From contig JAGYJW010000027.1 in the NCBI GenBank assembly GCA_018401435.1, positions 29,826-93,825 on the forward strand: a stretch of 64,000 bases of DNA, read 5' to 3'. The notes beneath the pieces were generated by a model. That model was not told the DNA's origin. It did not search any database and was given only the letters and a program-made list of their open reading frames with translations. The DNA is from Deltaproteobacteria bacterium. GTDB lineage: Bacteria; Myxococcota_A; UBA796; UBA2385. Within the stretch, counting starts at the first letter, position 1; each line of letters starts with the position of its first letter. The translations under genes and the position numbers were made by a program. Positions 9,040 to 17,687 of the stretch are shown piece after piece.

Positions 9040-9665
9040 CCCCGGGCGGATCCACGCCGGACGAAGGCACCGACGCCGCCATTCCGCCCGAGGGCGAGCG
9101 CACCGACTGGAGCGACGCCACCGATGGCGCCCCCTATGACGAGCTGGGCCTCCCGGTGGGCCTGGATGAAGCGGGCAAGGGCTTGCTGGATGTCGCGGCC
9201 AGGACGGGCGGCTGGGCCGATGAGGGCGGCACGGGCGAGGCCACCGGCGTGGTGGTGGGCGACGCCGAAGACGCGCACCTGCGCCTCGCCGCCTTGGCCC
9301 GGCTGGCGGATCTGTGGTCCCTGCCCTTCGATCCCGAGGCCCTGGCCCGGCTTCAGGGCCGCCCCCTGCCCGGCCTGGGCGCCCTGATCGCCGGCGCGCC
9401 CCCCGATCCTCTGCCCATGCCAGAATTCGCCGATGCCTTCGATCTCGAGGCCGCCCAGGAGGTCACGCTGGCCACCCAGGCCCTGCCCATCCAGCGGGCA
9501 AGTCTCTCTCAGAACGAGCCAACCGCGCCCATTGTCGAGGATCGCGACCCAGATGCGACCCCGCCCGCGCGGGAGGAGCGCCCGGCCTTGCTCGTCTTTG
9601 CCCTGGGGGCGCTGTTCATCCTCGGGGTGGGCCTGCTGCTGCTGGCTTCGCTGCACTCGCGCTGA
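9036..9665 (+). CDS. Hypothetical C-terminally anchored membrane protein
   Basis: A 209-residue acidic protein, rich in Asp, Glu, Pro and Gly, with a helical middle section (HLRLAALARLADLWSL) and a single C-terminal transmembrane segment (ALLVFALGALFILGVG) followed by a short basic end. This is a tail-anchored topology with the bulk in the cytoplasm. The ATG overlaps the stop of the FHA activator by four bases, so it is coupled to that regulator and may sequester or position it at the membrane. I recognise no domain. The role is inference from context. Confidence 0.6.
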   Translation: MTPGGSTPDEGTDAAIPPEGERTDWSDATDGAPYDELGLPVGLDEAGKGLLDVAARTGGWADEGGTGEATGVVVGDAEDAHLRLAALARLADLWSLPFDPEALARLQGRPLPGLGALIAGAPPDPLPMPEFADAFDLEAAQEVTLATQALPIQRASLSQNEPTAPIVEDRDPDATPPAREERPALLVFALGALFILGVGLLLLASLHSR

Positions 9666-9680
9666 CCCCCCACGCCGGGC

Positions 9681-10907
9681 TCAGTGGCGTCGCCGTCCGC
9701 CCCGGCTGCCGCCGTGGCCGCTGCGTCCCCGCTCTGGCGCGGGTGCGGGCGCGGGACCGTCGTCGCCATGCAGATCCTCGTCGCTCTCGCCCTCCTTGGC
9801 CGGGTAGACCTCGTGCACCATTCGGCGGAAGTCCTGGAAGCTGCCGTCCAGGATGCTCTGGCGCATGCCCTCCATGAAGCGCGCGTACCAGTGCAGGTTG
9901 TGCAGGGTCGCGAGAACGGCGCCCAGGATGTCGCCCACCCGAAACAGGTGGTTGAGGTAGGCCCGGGTGAAGGTGGTGCAGACGGTGCAATCGCAGGAGG
10001 TGTCCGGCGGGTACATATCGGTGCGGTAGCGCTTGTCCGTGATGCGCACCCGGCCCTTCCAGGTGTAGAACATGCCGCTGCGGGCGTGCCGGGTGGCGAT
10101 CACGCAGTCGAACATGTCGATGCCGCGGGCGACCCCCTCCACCAGGTCCAGGGGCCGGCCCACGCCCATCAGGTAGCGGGGGCGATCGCCGGGCAGGTGC
10201 TCGACGGAATAGTCCAGCACATCGCACATCACGCGGTGGCCCTCGCCCACGCTCAAGCCGCCCAGCGCGTAGCCATCAAAGCCGATCTCGGTGATCTGCC
10301 GGGCGCTGCGGGCGCGCAGGTCCGGCCAGAAGCCGCCTTGAACGATGCCAAAGAGCGACTGGTCTTGCCGGGTGTGGGCGGCCTTGCTGCGGGCCTCCCA
10401 GCGGGCGGTGCGATCCACCGACCGCGTCGCGGCCTCTTTGTCGGTGCCCCAGGCCAAGCACTCGTCAAAGACCATGGCGATGTCGGAACCCAGCGCCTGC
10501 TGGATCTCCATGGAGCGTTCCGGCGACAGGAAAGTGCGCTTGCCATCGACCTCATAGGCGAACTCCACCCCTTCTTCGGTGGTGCTGGCCTTCTTGAGGC
10601 TGAAGACCTGAAAACCCCCGGAATCCGTGAGGATCGGCAGGTCCACCCCCATCATCTTGTGCAAGCCGCCGTGCTTGGCGACGATGTGTTCACCCGGCCG
10701 CTGGGACAGGTGGTAGGTGTTGGCCAGGATGATGCGGGTGGGGGTCTCGCGCAGGTGGGTCGGGGTGAGCCCGCGGATTGCGCCCTGGGTGCCAACCGGC
10801 ATGAAAACCGGCGTCAGCACGTCACCTCGGGCGAGGCTGAGAGTGCCGGCGCGGGCCTGGGTGCCGCCGGTTCCGGAAGCGTGCAAGGTGAAGGGGATGT
10901 GGTTCAC
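9681..10907 (-). CDS. tgt: Queuine tRNA-ribosyltransferase (TGT)
   Basis: A 408-residue tRNA-guanine transglycosylase, which swaps guanine 34 of GUN-anticodon tRNAs for the queuosine precursor. Visible family signatures are LANTYHL, the catalytic loop ILTDSGGFQVFSL, GIVQGG, ALGGLSVGE, the nucleophile-bearing MFDCV and the zinc site CDCTVC with a downstream His. The GTG at 10907 is the best start; the frame runs on upstream for over 500 codons, but that is Arg/Pro/His-rich shadow of the PP2C gene. The C-terminus carries an unusual acidic then Gly/Arg-rich tail of about 35 residues after the normal end. It is divergent from the PP2C gene across 153 bases. No queA or queC neighbour is present. 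Confidence 0.95.
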   Translation of the reverse strand: MNHIPFTLHASGTGGTQARAGTLSLARGDVLTPVFMPVGTQGAIRGLTPTHLRETPTRIILANTYHLSQRPGEHIVAKHGGLHKMMGVDLPILTDSGGFQVFSLKKASTTEEGVEFAYEVDGKRTFLSPERSMEIQQALGSDIAMVFDECLAWGTDKEAATRSVDRTARWEARSKAAHTRQDQSLFGIVQGGFWPDLRARSARQITEIGFDGYALGGLSVGEGHRVMCDVLDYSVEHLPGDRPRYLMGVGRPLDLVEGVARGIDMFDCVIATRHARSGMFYTWKGRVRITDKRYRTDMYPPDTSCDCTVCTTFTRAYLNHLFRVGDILGAVLATLHNLHWYARFMEGMRQSILDGSFQDFRRMVHEVYPAKEGESDEDLHGDDGPAPAPAPERGRSGHGGSRGGRRRH

Positions 10908-11060
10908 GGCGGTGGACTCGTGGGGGGAGGAGGCGGGCACCAGGCAGGGCAAGCGGCCCGTGCATCCATCCCGCAATGGCGCGGGGTGCCCCCGTCGCGA
11001 TAGCACCTTCCAACGTCGTGGGGGACCCCTCCTCCACGCTGGCCTCTGGATCGGATCTGC

Positions 11061-12569
11061 ATGGGCCCTCCGCTTCAACGCCCCGCGCCCTTTCCGCCGG
11101 GCATGCACCTTTCGGAGCACTACGCGGTGGAGGGCCTGGTCCGCCTGGCCGAGGGCCGGATGTTCTACCTGGCCAACGACGACCGGCCCGACCGGCCGCG
11201 TCGCTTCTGCTGGGAGTGCGGCAGCGACGAGACCGTCCGGTCCGCCGCCAGTTGCGTGAGCTGTGGTGCCGACCTGTCGCCCCGGCGATTCCTGGTCTCC
11301 GTGCGCTGGGAACGCAGCGGCTTCGACGCCTTCACCCGCTACTTCGAACGCCGCATCGAACACCCCGGCTTCGCGCCGCTGGTGGACATGTTCTTCCAGG
11401 GGCCCGTGCTCTGCACCGTCACCCCCTGGACGGGCGAGGGCCTGCTGTTGGACGAGGGCGCCCCCCTGGCCTTTGACCAGGTCATCGACATGGCCCAGCG
11501 GGCCACCGGCATGCTGGCCTATCTGCACAACCAGGGCGTGCAGCTCAGCCGCCTCACCCGCGCCAATTTCCTGGTGCGCGATGGCACCCGCTACCTGCTC
11601 TTCGACCCCGACATCGCCGCCGTCTATGACGGGCCGGTGCCCGAGTCGGAACGGGTCGGCGAGATCCAGCTGCTGGCGGACATTCTGCGGCGCTATACGC
11701 CGATCTCTGCAACCCGGCTGCAGAGCTTCTTCGCCGCCGCCATGCAGGGGGCCCAGACTTCGGCCATGGCCTTTGGCCGCGCGCTGGAGGCCCTCATGCA
11801 AGAGCCCCAGGGCGACCACCCCGTCAGCGCTGGCGCCATGTCCGATGTGGGCCTCTCCCGGGGCCTCAACGAGGACAACTGGGGTTGGGCCAGCCTGCGC
11901 GACGACATCCGCATCTATGTCTGTGCCGACGGCATGGGCGGGCACGACAAGGGTGAGGTGGCCAGCCAGATGGCCGTGGACATCCTCTGCGCGAGCGCCC
12001 GCGAGCGCTTGGAGCATGTGGACCGCATCTCGCCCGAACGTCTCGAAAATGTGCTGGAGGAGTCCTTTCAGGACGCCAACAACGGCATCAAGGAGCACAG
12101 CGAGGTCCTGCGCAACGACATGGGCACCACCATGGTGGCCGCCTTGGTGTACGAGATGCGCCTGGCCTATGTCGCCAATGTCGGGGACTCTCGCGCCTAC
12201 CTGTTGCGCGAGGGCATGTTGCACCAGGTCACCCGCGACCACAGCCTGGTGGCCCGCATGGTCGAACAGAAGCGCATCACCCGCGAAGAAGCGCGCAACC
12301 ACCCCCACAGCAACATCCTGCTGCGCACGGTGGGCACCGAACGCAATGTCGACATCGACATCTTCAGCGTCGAGCTCGAAGCCCGCGACCGCCTGCTGAT
12401 GTGCAGCGATGGGCTCTGGGGCGAGGTGGAGGACGAGGACATCGAGTCCATCCTCAACCACTACGAAGACCCCCGGGTGGCCTGCCGCGAGCTGATCCGC
12501 GCGGCCCACCATGGCGGCGGCAAGGACAACATCACCGTGGTGCTGCTGACGGTGCCGGCGGCGGGCTGA
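11061..12569 (+). CDS. Pseudokinase-PP2C phosphatase fusion with a zinc ribbon
   Basis: A 502-residue two-part protein. Residues 1 to about 260 look like a Ser/Thr kinase fold that has lost catalysis. A CWECG...CVSCG zinc ribbon is inserted near residue 55. The region equivalent to the HRD loop reads SRLTRANFLV, and the DFG position reads LFDPD. Residues from about 262 form a complete PP2C (PPM) phosphatase with DVGLSRGLNEDN, DGMGGH, GTTMVAA, NVGDSRAY, CSDGLW and GKDNITVVL, which supply the metal-binding aspartates. It is cytosolic, with no signal or membrane segment. It probably dephosphorylates Ser/Thr proteins, perhaps including ligands of the nearby FHA activator, with the pseudokinase acting as a scaffold. 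ATG 11103 is an alternative start. Confidence 0.88.
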   Translation: MGPPLQRPAPFPPGMHLSEHYAVEGLVRLAEGRMFYLANDDRPDRPRRFCWECGSDETVRSAASCVSCGADLSPRRFLVSVRWERSGFDAFTRYFERRIEHPGFAPLVDMFFQGPVLCTVTPWTGEGLLLDEGAPLAFDQVIDMAQRATGMLAYLHNQGVQLSRLTRANFLVRDGTRYLLFDPDIAAVYDGPVPESERVGEIQLLADILRRYTPISATRLQSFFAAAMQGAQTSAMAFGRALEALMQEPQGDHPVSAGAMSDVGLSRGLNEDNWGWASLRDDIRIYVCADGMGGHDKGEVASQMAVDILCASARERLEHVDRISPERLENVLEESFQDANNGIKEHSEVLRNDMGTTMVAALVYEMRLAYVANVGDSRAYLLREGMLHQVTRDHSLVARMVEQKRITREEARNHPHSNILLRTVGTERNVDIDIFSVELEARDRLLMCSDGLWGEVEDEDIESILNHYEDPRVACRELIRAAHHGGGKDNITVVLLTVPAAG

Positions 12570-12578
12570 GGGTATTCC

Positions 12579-13115
12579 TCAGCGGCTCAGCAGCGCCGAG
12601 ACCTCGCCTTCAAGCTCGCCTTCGAAGGACTCGCCCGTGGGGTTGCCAATGGCGAAGACGCGCCCCTCGGCGTCCACCAGCAGGGCCACCGGCAGCTCGC
12701 CAGCGCCATAGCGGGTAGACACCACGCGGTGGTTGTCGCGCAGCACCGGGAAGCTGAGCTTCTGGTCTTCGATCTCGGTGGACAGGGTGCCCAGGTCGGT
12801 GCTGTCCACCGTGATCGCGATGACCTGCAGGCCCTTGCCCGACCAGCGCTTGTGCAGGCGCTCCAAGGAGCCCAGCCCGGCGCCCTGCCGGTCGCGGTCG
12901 AAGAAGTAGAGCAGTACGGCCTTGCTGGCGTGGCTGGGCGCGACACCCGTGAAGTCGGCCAGCGACACGCGGGCGCTGCCCACGGCGGCCATGGCGGCGT
13001 CTTCGTTGATGGCGGGCAGGGTGAAGAGCAGGGCGCTTTCGCCCACCGACACCATGGTGGGGGCGGCGAAGGCGGCGCTTCCCAACAGGAGGCCGAGGAT
13101 CGGCAAGAACTTCAT
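12579..13115 (-). CDS. Exported redoxin-fold protein lacking the redox cysteine
   Basis: A 178-residue protein with a cleavable signal peptide (LLLGSAAFA) followed by an AhpC/TlpA-like thioredoxin fold. The strand AVLLYFFDRDRQGAGL occupies the position where family members have WCxxC or a peroxidatic Cys. ITVDS, SFPVLRDNHRVV and the cis-Pro strand LPVALLVDAEGRV follow in family order. No cysteine is present in the mature protein, so redox catalysis is excluded by sequence. It may be a structural or binding relic. It converges on the PP2C gene with a 9-base gap and diverges from the tRNA nucleotidyltransferase gene. Confidence 0.75.
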   Translation of the reverse strand: MKFLPILGLLLGSAAFAAPTMVSVGESALLFTLPAINEDAAMAAVGSARVSLADFTGVAPSHASKAVLLYFFDRDRQGAGLGSLERLHKRWSGKGLQVIAITVDSTDLGTLSTEIEDQKLSFPVLRDNHRVVSTRYGAGELPVALLVDAEGRVFAIGNPTGESFEGELEGEVSALLSR

Positions 13116-13205
13116 GGGCCCGTCTCCGCGGGGGAAAGGGAAGGGGCGCGCCGCAACGCGGGTCCGCTTGACGGCGCGCCCTCCGCCACTCTAAGGGCCA
13201 GTGGA

Positions 13206-14468
13206 ATGGCGATCAACCCGGACATCACGGTCTCCTCGGAGCTGCATGCGGTGGCGACCGCCGTGCGGGCGGCCGGCGGGCGCGCCTGGCTGGTTGGCGG
13301 CACGGTGCGGGACGGCTTCTTGGGCCGCCCCTCTGGAGATCTGGACATTGAGGTCCATGGACTCAGCGCTGCCGCGCTGCACCGCTGCTTGCGTCGCCTG
13401 GGGCCCACCCGGCAGGTCGGGCGCTCCTTTGGCGTGTTCAAGCTCCGCATCGGCCCGCTCACCCTCGACCTGAGCCTACCTGCTGGCCGCACCGAGGCCG
13501 GCGACCGGACGGTCGGCGGAGACCCGAGCCTGCTGTTGGCCGAGGCCGCCCGCCGGCGCGACCTCAGCGTCAACGCCATCGCCTTTGACCCCCTCACCGG
13601 CCAGGTGGCCGATCCCTGCGGCGGCGTGGCCGACATCAAAGCCCGTCGCCTGCGGGCGGCCGATCCCGAGCGCTTTGGCGACGATCCGCTGCGCACCCTG
13701 CGGGTGGCCCGCTTCGCCGCAACCCTGGGCTTCTCCATCGATCCGGATCTGGTGGCGCTCTGTCGGAGCATCGACCCCAGCGCAGAGGCGCCCGAGCGGG
13801 TGGCCGGCGAGCTGCAGAAGATCCTGCTGGATGCCCCGCGCCCGGGCCTGGGCCTGCGGGCGGCCCAGCACCTGGGTCTGGTGGACCGGCTCTTGCCCGA
13901 GCTGGGCGAGCCGGACCCCAGCCTGGCGGAGGCCCTCGATCGGGCGGCGTTGCTGCGCGACTGCGTGGGTCCGCCTCCCCGCGACCTCGCCCTGATGCTG
14001 GCCGTCCTGCTGTCTCCGGCCGGCCCCCAGGCCGCCGACGCGGTCCTGGAGCGGCTCAAGCTGCACAGCTCCGGCGGCTACCGCTTTCGGCCCACGGTGC
14101 CGGCTGTGTTGGCGTCCTGGCCCGCGCTGGCCCAGCCCACCACCGACGCCCAGCTGCGCCACCTCGCGGAGACGGTCGAGGTTCAGCTGGCGGCTCGGGT
14201 GGCCCAGGCCCTCAGCGGGGCGCCCTGCGCGGCCGCTGCGGTGGACCGGGCGGCCGCCCTGGGGGTGGCCTTCGGGCCGCTGCCGCCGCTGCTCACCGGG
14301 CGGGATCTGGGAGAGCTGGGCGTGCCCGCTGGCCCCGCCATGGGTGGGCTGCTGCGCGATCTGCGGCAGGCCCAGCTCGATGGCGAGGTCCGCACACCGG
14401 ACCAGGCCACGGCCCTCATCAAGGGGCTATGGTCCCAGGCGGCACCCGGTCCCCAGACCGCTGGCTAG
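13206..14468 (+). CDS. tRNA nucleotidyltransferase / poly(A) polymerase family protein
   Basis: A 420-residue class II nucleotidyltransferase that adds CCA (or part of it) to tRNA 3' ends. The signature GGTVRD and metal-binding DLDIEV lie near residues 30-50. RRRDLSVNAIAFD and DPCGGVADIKARRLR follow, and the ERFGDDPLRTLRVARF block defines the RNA-binding subdomain. There is no C-terminal HD domain, and the last 150 residues are Ala/Leu-rich and divergent. Sequence alone does not separate CCA-adding, A-adding and CC-adding enzymes, so I give no symbol. ATG 13206 matches the family N-terminus. Confidence 0.88.
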   Translation: MAINPDITVSSELHAVATAVRAAGGRAWLVGGTVRDGFLGRPSGDLDIEVHGLSAAALHRCLRRLGPTRQVGRSFGVFKLRIGPLTLDLSLPAGRTEAGDRTVGGDPSLLLAEAARRRDLSVNAIAFDPLTGQVADPCGGVADIKARRLRAADPERFGDDPLRTLRVARFAATLGFSIDPDLVALCRSIDPSAEAPERVAGELQKILLDAPRPGLGLRAAQHLGLVDRLLPELGEPDPSLAEALDRAALLRDCVGPPPRDLALMLAVLLSPAGPQAADAVLERLKLHSSGGYRFRPTVPAVLASWPALAQPTTDAQLRHLAETVEVQLAARVAQALSGAPCAAAAVDRAAALGVAFGPLPPLLTGRDLGELGVPAGPAMGGLLRDLRQAQLDGEVRTPDQATALIKGLWSQAAPGPQTAG

Positions 14469-14495
14469 GGGTCGGATCCCCACAATGGAGAAGGA

Positions 14496-15239
14496 ATGCA
14501 CGGCCTGGCGCTCTTCGCCCTGCTCTCGGGCTTGAACCTCACCGCCTTCGCCGCCGAGGCCGCACCGGCCGCGGCCGCGCCAGCGGCTGCATCGGTCGGT
14601 GCCGAGGTGGGGCTGCGCTCCGAGTATCTGCTTGGCGAGCGCATTCTCGTCCCCATCACCCTCTCGAATTCCAGCAGCACGCCCCTGTCGGTGCCCGATC
14701 TCTCCAACCGCCCTTGGCTGGTCGGCTTCGAGATCGTCGCGGCCGACGGCAAGACCCAGCGGCGGCGCACCGCCACCCCCGCCACCGACAGCGGTCGCAC
14801 CCTCACCCTCGCGCCGCGGGCCCGCCGCTTCACCTTGCTCGAGGTGCCCAGCAGCGGCGCCATGCCGGCGGGGCGCTATGCCCTGACCGTCTCGGTGGAT
14901 CTGGGCGGCCAGCAGGCCACCGTCGGTCCCACCGACATCCAGGTCGTGCCTGCCCGTCCGGTGGGCGGCCGGCTGAGCAGGCGCTCGTGCAAGCGCGCGA
15001 TCGCGCCGGGCTGCGCGGTGGGGTCGGCCGTCGCATCGATGTCGGGCAGGTGCTCAGCCCCGTCGTGTACGAGGTGCCAGCCGGCGCCCTGGGCCAGCTG
15101 CTCTTGCACCATCCACTGGGTGGGGCCCACCGCCTGGCTGATTCCGGTGGCAAAGCGCCCATCCCCTCCGCCGGCCAGGGCGCGCAGGCCGAGGTCGGCG
15201 TTGCGCAGCATATCCACCCCGTCTCTGCGGAAACGGTAG
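14496..15239 (+). CDS. Exported protein cut at its C-terminus by a sequence junction
   Basis: A signal peptide (MHGLALFALLSGLNLTAFA) and an Ala-rich mature N-terminus lead into a beta-rich domain typical of extracellular immunoglobulin-like folds (YLLGERILVPITLSN, LEVPSSGAMPAGRYALTVSV). Protein-like sequence ends near residue 158, at about 14970. The frame stays open to 15239 but becomes Arg/Ser/Cys-rich and simply mirrors the opposite-strand DUF1588-type gene, so the true gene probably extends into sequence missing here. A possible ribosome-binding site (GGAGAAGGA) precedes the ATG. I cannot assign a function. Confidence 0.55.
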   Translation: MHGLALFALLSGLNLTAFAAEAAPAAAAPAAASVGAEVGLRSEYLLGERILVPITLSNSSSTPLSVPDLSNRPWLVGFEIVAADGKTQRRRTATPATDSGRTLTLAPRARRFTLLEVPSSGAMPAGRYALTVSVDLGGQQATVGPTDIQVVPARPVGGRLSRRSCKRAIAPGCAVGSAVASMSGRCSAPSCTRCQPAPWASCSCTIHWVGPTAWLIPVAKRPSPPPARARRPRSALRSISTPSLRKR

Positions 15240-16408
15240 CCCGTCAGGTCCTCCAGGGTGCTGGCCAGCAGGTCGGGGCTCATCAGCTTGTGATCGAGGT
15301 GGTGGGCGTCCCGAGGGTGGGCCGACCGGTAGGGTGGGCTGCGCAGGATCGCGCGCCACAGCGCCTTCAGCTTGAGGTCCTCCGCCAGGAAGGCCTCGCG
15401 CCAGGCGCTCAGCCGGTCGGTGTCGCCCAGGTCCATCGGCCGCCGCAGCAGCAGGGTCGCGGCCTGCTCCACCGCGCAGTCCACAAAGCCCGGGTCGTTG
15501 GCGATGGCATCGCCCAGGTCGGCCAGGCCGCCGATGGGTTGACCGAAATAGGCGGGGGGGGTGCCCGTGAGGCTGCGCCAGATGTCTTCGCGTTCGGGGT
15601 GGTAGTAGAGGAACTCGTCCACACCCGACTTGCGGGGCACGAAGACTCCCCCAAGGGCGGCGGCCAGGGGGTCGAGGCTGTTGTGGCAGCTGACGCAGGC
15701 GGGGTTGCTCTGGATGGCCTGCTCCACCACTTCGGGGTCGGACAGGTCCACCTCGCGGTCAAAGCGCACCTCGGCGTCCAGGTAGTCCCGGCAGAGCAAG
15801 ATGCGGCTCACCTGGTTGGCCCGGGCGCGATCGGCGTTGTTGCGGCTGGTCTCGTAGCGCCACCACAGGCCGTTGGTGGACAGGGTGCCCGCGGCCGGGC
15901 GGCCATCGGTGTAGCGGGCCCGCCGCCAGCCGCTGCCGGCCTCGGCCTCGACGGGCCAGACCTCCGCCAGCTGGTCCTCCACCTGGGTCCAGTCCGCCGT
16001 GACGATGGTGGTCCAGGGCAGGTCGGTGGCGGCCACCTCGGCCAGGATGCGCAGGGGCTCCTCTCCCACGGCGCGGGCCCAAGCATCTTCGCTGCTCAGC
16101 CCCAGCTCTTCGGCGCTGGCCTGCGTCTCGTCACCCACCGTGTTCCAGATCTCGCCATAGCTGGCCACCACGCGCTCGCGGAAGCGCGCATCCTCCAGAA
16201 AGGCGTCCACCGTGGCGTCCAGGCGGTCGGGATGGGCGCGGATGGCCGCCAGCTCCTCCAGGCTGGGGCGCACCCCCCGCAGGTCCAGGCTGCTGCGGGC
16301 CAGCAAGAAGGCGGCCTGGTCGGGGTCCAGGCCCGTGGGTGCCGAATCGGCCGGCGCAGGGCCGTCGGCGCAGGCCCAAAGCAAGAGACCCGGCAGGGCG
16401 CGCATCAT
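14876..16408 (-). CDS. DUF1588-type CxxCH lipoprotein (copy A), C-terminus damaged
   Basis: A lipoprotein (lipobox LLWAC) of the group with DUF1549/DUF1592/DUF1588-like segments, usually found beside DUF1501 proteins. It has the N-terminal LDLRGVRPSLEEL block, a central WRYETSRNNADRARANQVSRILLCRDYL block and a heme-type CVSCHNSLDPLAA motif. It aligns along its length with the paralogue at 18970-20559 but lacks that protein's last 40-45 residues. Similarity stops at LLSRPPTG near 14970, after which the frame is a shadow of the convergent gene. The ATG overlaps the upstream stop by four bases. It is probably an outer-membrane or periplasmic electron-transfer component; the substrate is unknown. 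Confidence 0.72.
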   Translation of the reverse strand: MMRALPGLLLWACADGPAPADSAPTGLDPDQAAFLLARSSLDLRGVRPSLEELAAIRAHPDRLDATVDAFLEDARFRERVVASYGEIWNTVGDETQASAEELGLSSEDAWARAVGEEPLRILAEVAATDLPWTTIVTADWTQVEDQLAEVWPVEAEAGSGWRRARYTDGRPAAGTLSTNGLWWRYETSRNNADRARANQVSRILLCRDYLDAEVRFDREVDLSDPEVVEQAIQSNPACVSCHNSLDPLAAALGGVFVPRKSGVDEFLYYHPEREDIWRSLTGTPPAYFGQPIGGLADLGDAIANDPGFVDCAVEQAATLLLRRPMDLGDTDRLSAWREAFLAEDLKLKALWRAILRSPPYRSAHPRDAHHLDHKLMSPDLLASTLEDLTGYRFRRDGVDMLRNADLGLRALAGGGDGRFATGISQAVGPTQWMVQEQLAQGAGWHLVHDGAEHLPDIDATADPTAQPGAIARLHERLLSRPPTGRAGTTWMSVGPTVACWPPRSTETVRA

Positions 16409-17310
16409 GGGCGTGCCGCCACGAGCAGGGGGGCCAGGTCCAGGCAGAGGGCGCCGCCATCCTGGTCCGTCGCGCAGGCCTGGCAGCTGGGGTCGGCCTC
16501 GTCAAAGACAAGCTCCACGCGGGCACCCTCGGTTCCCAAGACCACCAGGGAGCCCCCCACTGAACAGTCCGACCCATCCTGTGTCAGCTGAAGATGCCGG
16601 GCGCTGACGCCGAGGATGCCGTCGGGCAGGCTGGGGTCTCGGGAGAGCCCCCCCTCTACCGTCACGGCGGTGCGCCCCGCCGTCTGTTCGCCAAGGGTGC
16701 GCAGCGACAGGCTGGCGCCTCCGTCCAGCCAGCTGGGCGCAAGCCAGGCGCCCTCGTGGAGAAAGCTGCCAAAGAGCCAGCTGTCGCGTTCGAAGCGGCC
16801 ATCCACCGTTCGCTCGGACAGCTCGCCATAGCCGTCGATGTCCAGGGTCGCGCCCGAGGGGTGGCCGATCCGTGCATTGGTGATGAACTCGCCGTATTGG
16901 TCCCACCGCTCCTCGCCCACCATGATGTTGGAGAGCCAGGCGAACTGGCTGCGCCCCACAAAGGCCCACCCCGACGCGGTGGTGCAGTCATTGGACCAGC
17001 CATCGGTCACGCCCACCGCTGGATAGGGTGCCGGGCAGCTTGAATTGCCCTGCCGGTTCGCTTCGGCCACCGCCTCGTAGAGCGGATGGGGCACGATGGC
17101 TGCGATGGCCCCGACGCCGGCCTGGGCGCCGGCCGCGATCAGGGCGGCATCCAGGGTGGGCGCGGGGCGGTCGCCGGGCCCGGCATAGGCGCTGGGATCA
17201 CCGCCGCTGTCGGTGCCCTGGGCCACCGGGGAGTCGGCAGACGGGGGCCCCGCGCAGGCGCTCGCCAGCCAGAGGAGCCCCAGGCGCCTCAAGTGCCCTC
17301 CTCGGCGCAT
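16405..17310 (-). CDS. Lipoprotein with a C-terminal CxxC cluster (copy 2)
   Basis: A protein of about 300 residues with a lipoprotein signal (LWLASAC). The middle is beta-rich, and the C-terminus ends in a Cys cluster (DPSCQACATDQDGGALCLDLAPLL). The same ending, CxxC then C-D-x-x-P-L-L, closes the lipoprotein at 20547-21539, so the two are diverged paralogues, each placed directly upstream of a DUF1588-type gene. ATG 17310 is used here. TTG 17292 is a serious alternative because GAGGAGG precedes it by 5 bases and it overlaps the upstream stop as TTGA. I recognise no family. Its position makes it a likely partner or accessory of copy A. Confidence 0.65.
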   Translation of the reverse strand: MRRGGHLRRLGLLWLASACAGPPSADSPVAQGTDSGGDPSAYAGPGDRPAPTLDAALIAAGAQAGVGAIAAIVPHPLYEAVAEANRQGNSSCPAPYPAVGVTDGWSNDCTTASGWAFVGRSQFAWLSNIMVGEERWDQYGEFITNARIGHPSGATLDIDGYGELSERTVDGRFERDSWLFGSFLHEGAWLAPSWLDGGASLSLRTLGEQTAGRTAVTVEGGLSRDPSLPDGILGVSARHLQLTQDGSDCSVGGSLVVLGTEGARVELVFDEADPSCQACATDQDGGALCLDLAPLLVAARP

Positions 17311-17687
17311 TCCAGCCACCAACGCAGCTTCTGGCGGTCCTGGTCGCTGATGCCCCCCGCCGGCGGCATGGTGGGCGGATCGACGGCGCTGCGGGCCAGC
17401 ACGCGATCGCGTTGGGCCCAGACCTCGGCTGCGCTGTCGAAGCTCACGGTGGGGGGGGCGCCAAAGCGCTCTGCGCTGGTGCTGGCGTGGCAGCCCTGGC
17501 AGAAGTGGGTGGTGAAGCCCTGCCCGAAGTTGTTCCAGGTGACGATGGGCGCCTCTTCACAGGAGAGGCTGGCCCAATCGACGGCGGCGGTATCCCAGGC
17601 CTCGGAGGTCGGGCCGCTGCCGCTGTCTGCAGCGTCCTCTTTGCAGGCCAGCAGAACCAACAAGGTGAGGGCGGCGAGCGGCCTCAT
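17289..17687 (-). CDS. Small c-type cytochrome lipoprotein
   Basis: A 132-residue lipoprotein (lipobox LVLLAC) with one heme c attachment motif, CQGCH, in the context FTTHFCQGCHASTSAERFGAPP, and a downstream MPPAGG supplying a likely axial methionine, as in planctomycete and myxobacterial monoheme cytochromes. The C-terminal half ends RQKLRWWLEC. Its ATG overlaps the stop of the DUF1501 gene by four bases. It probably shuttles electrons between the CxxCH lipoproteins and the DUF1501 protein, or anchors them; that is inference from operon order. Confidence 0.8.
   Translation of the reverse strand: MRPLAALTLLVLLACKEDAADSGSGPTSEAWDTAAVDWASLSCEEAPIVTWNNFGQGFTTHFCQGCHASTSAERFGAPPTVSFDSAAEVWAQRDRVLARSAVDPPTMPPAGGISDQDRQKLRWWLECAEEGT

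Noticed and set aside
10908..12512. A minus-strand open frame that extends tgt upstream by over 500 codons
   Set aside because: It lies opposite the PP2C gene, has no motif, and is His/Arg/Gly-rich shadow of the plus-strand codons; tgt itself starts at GTG 10907.
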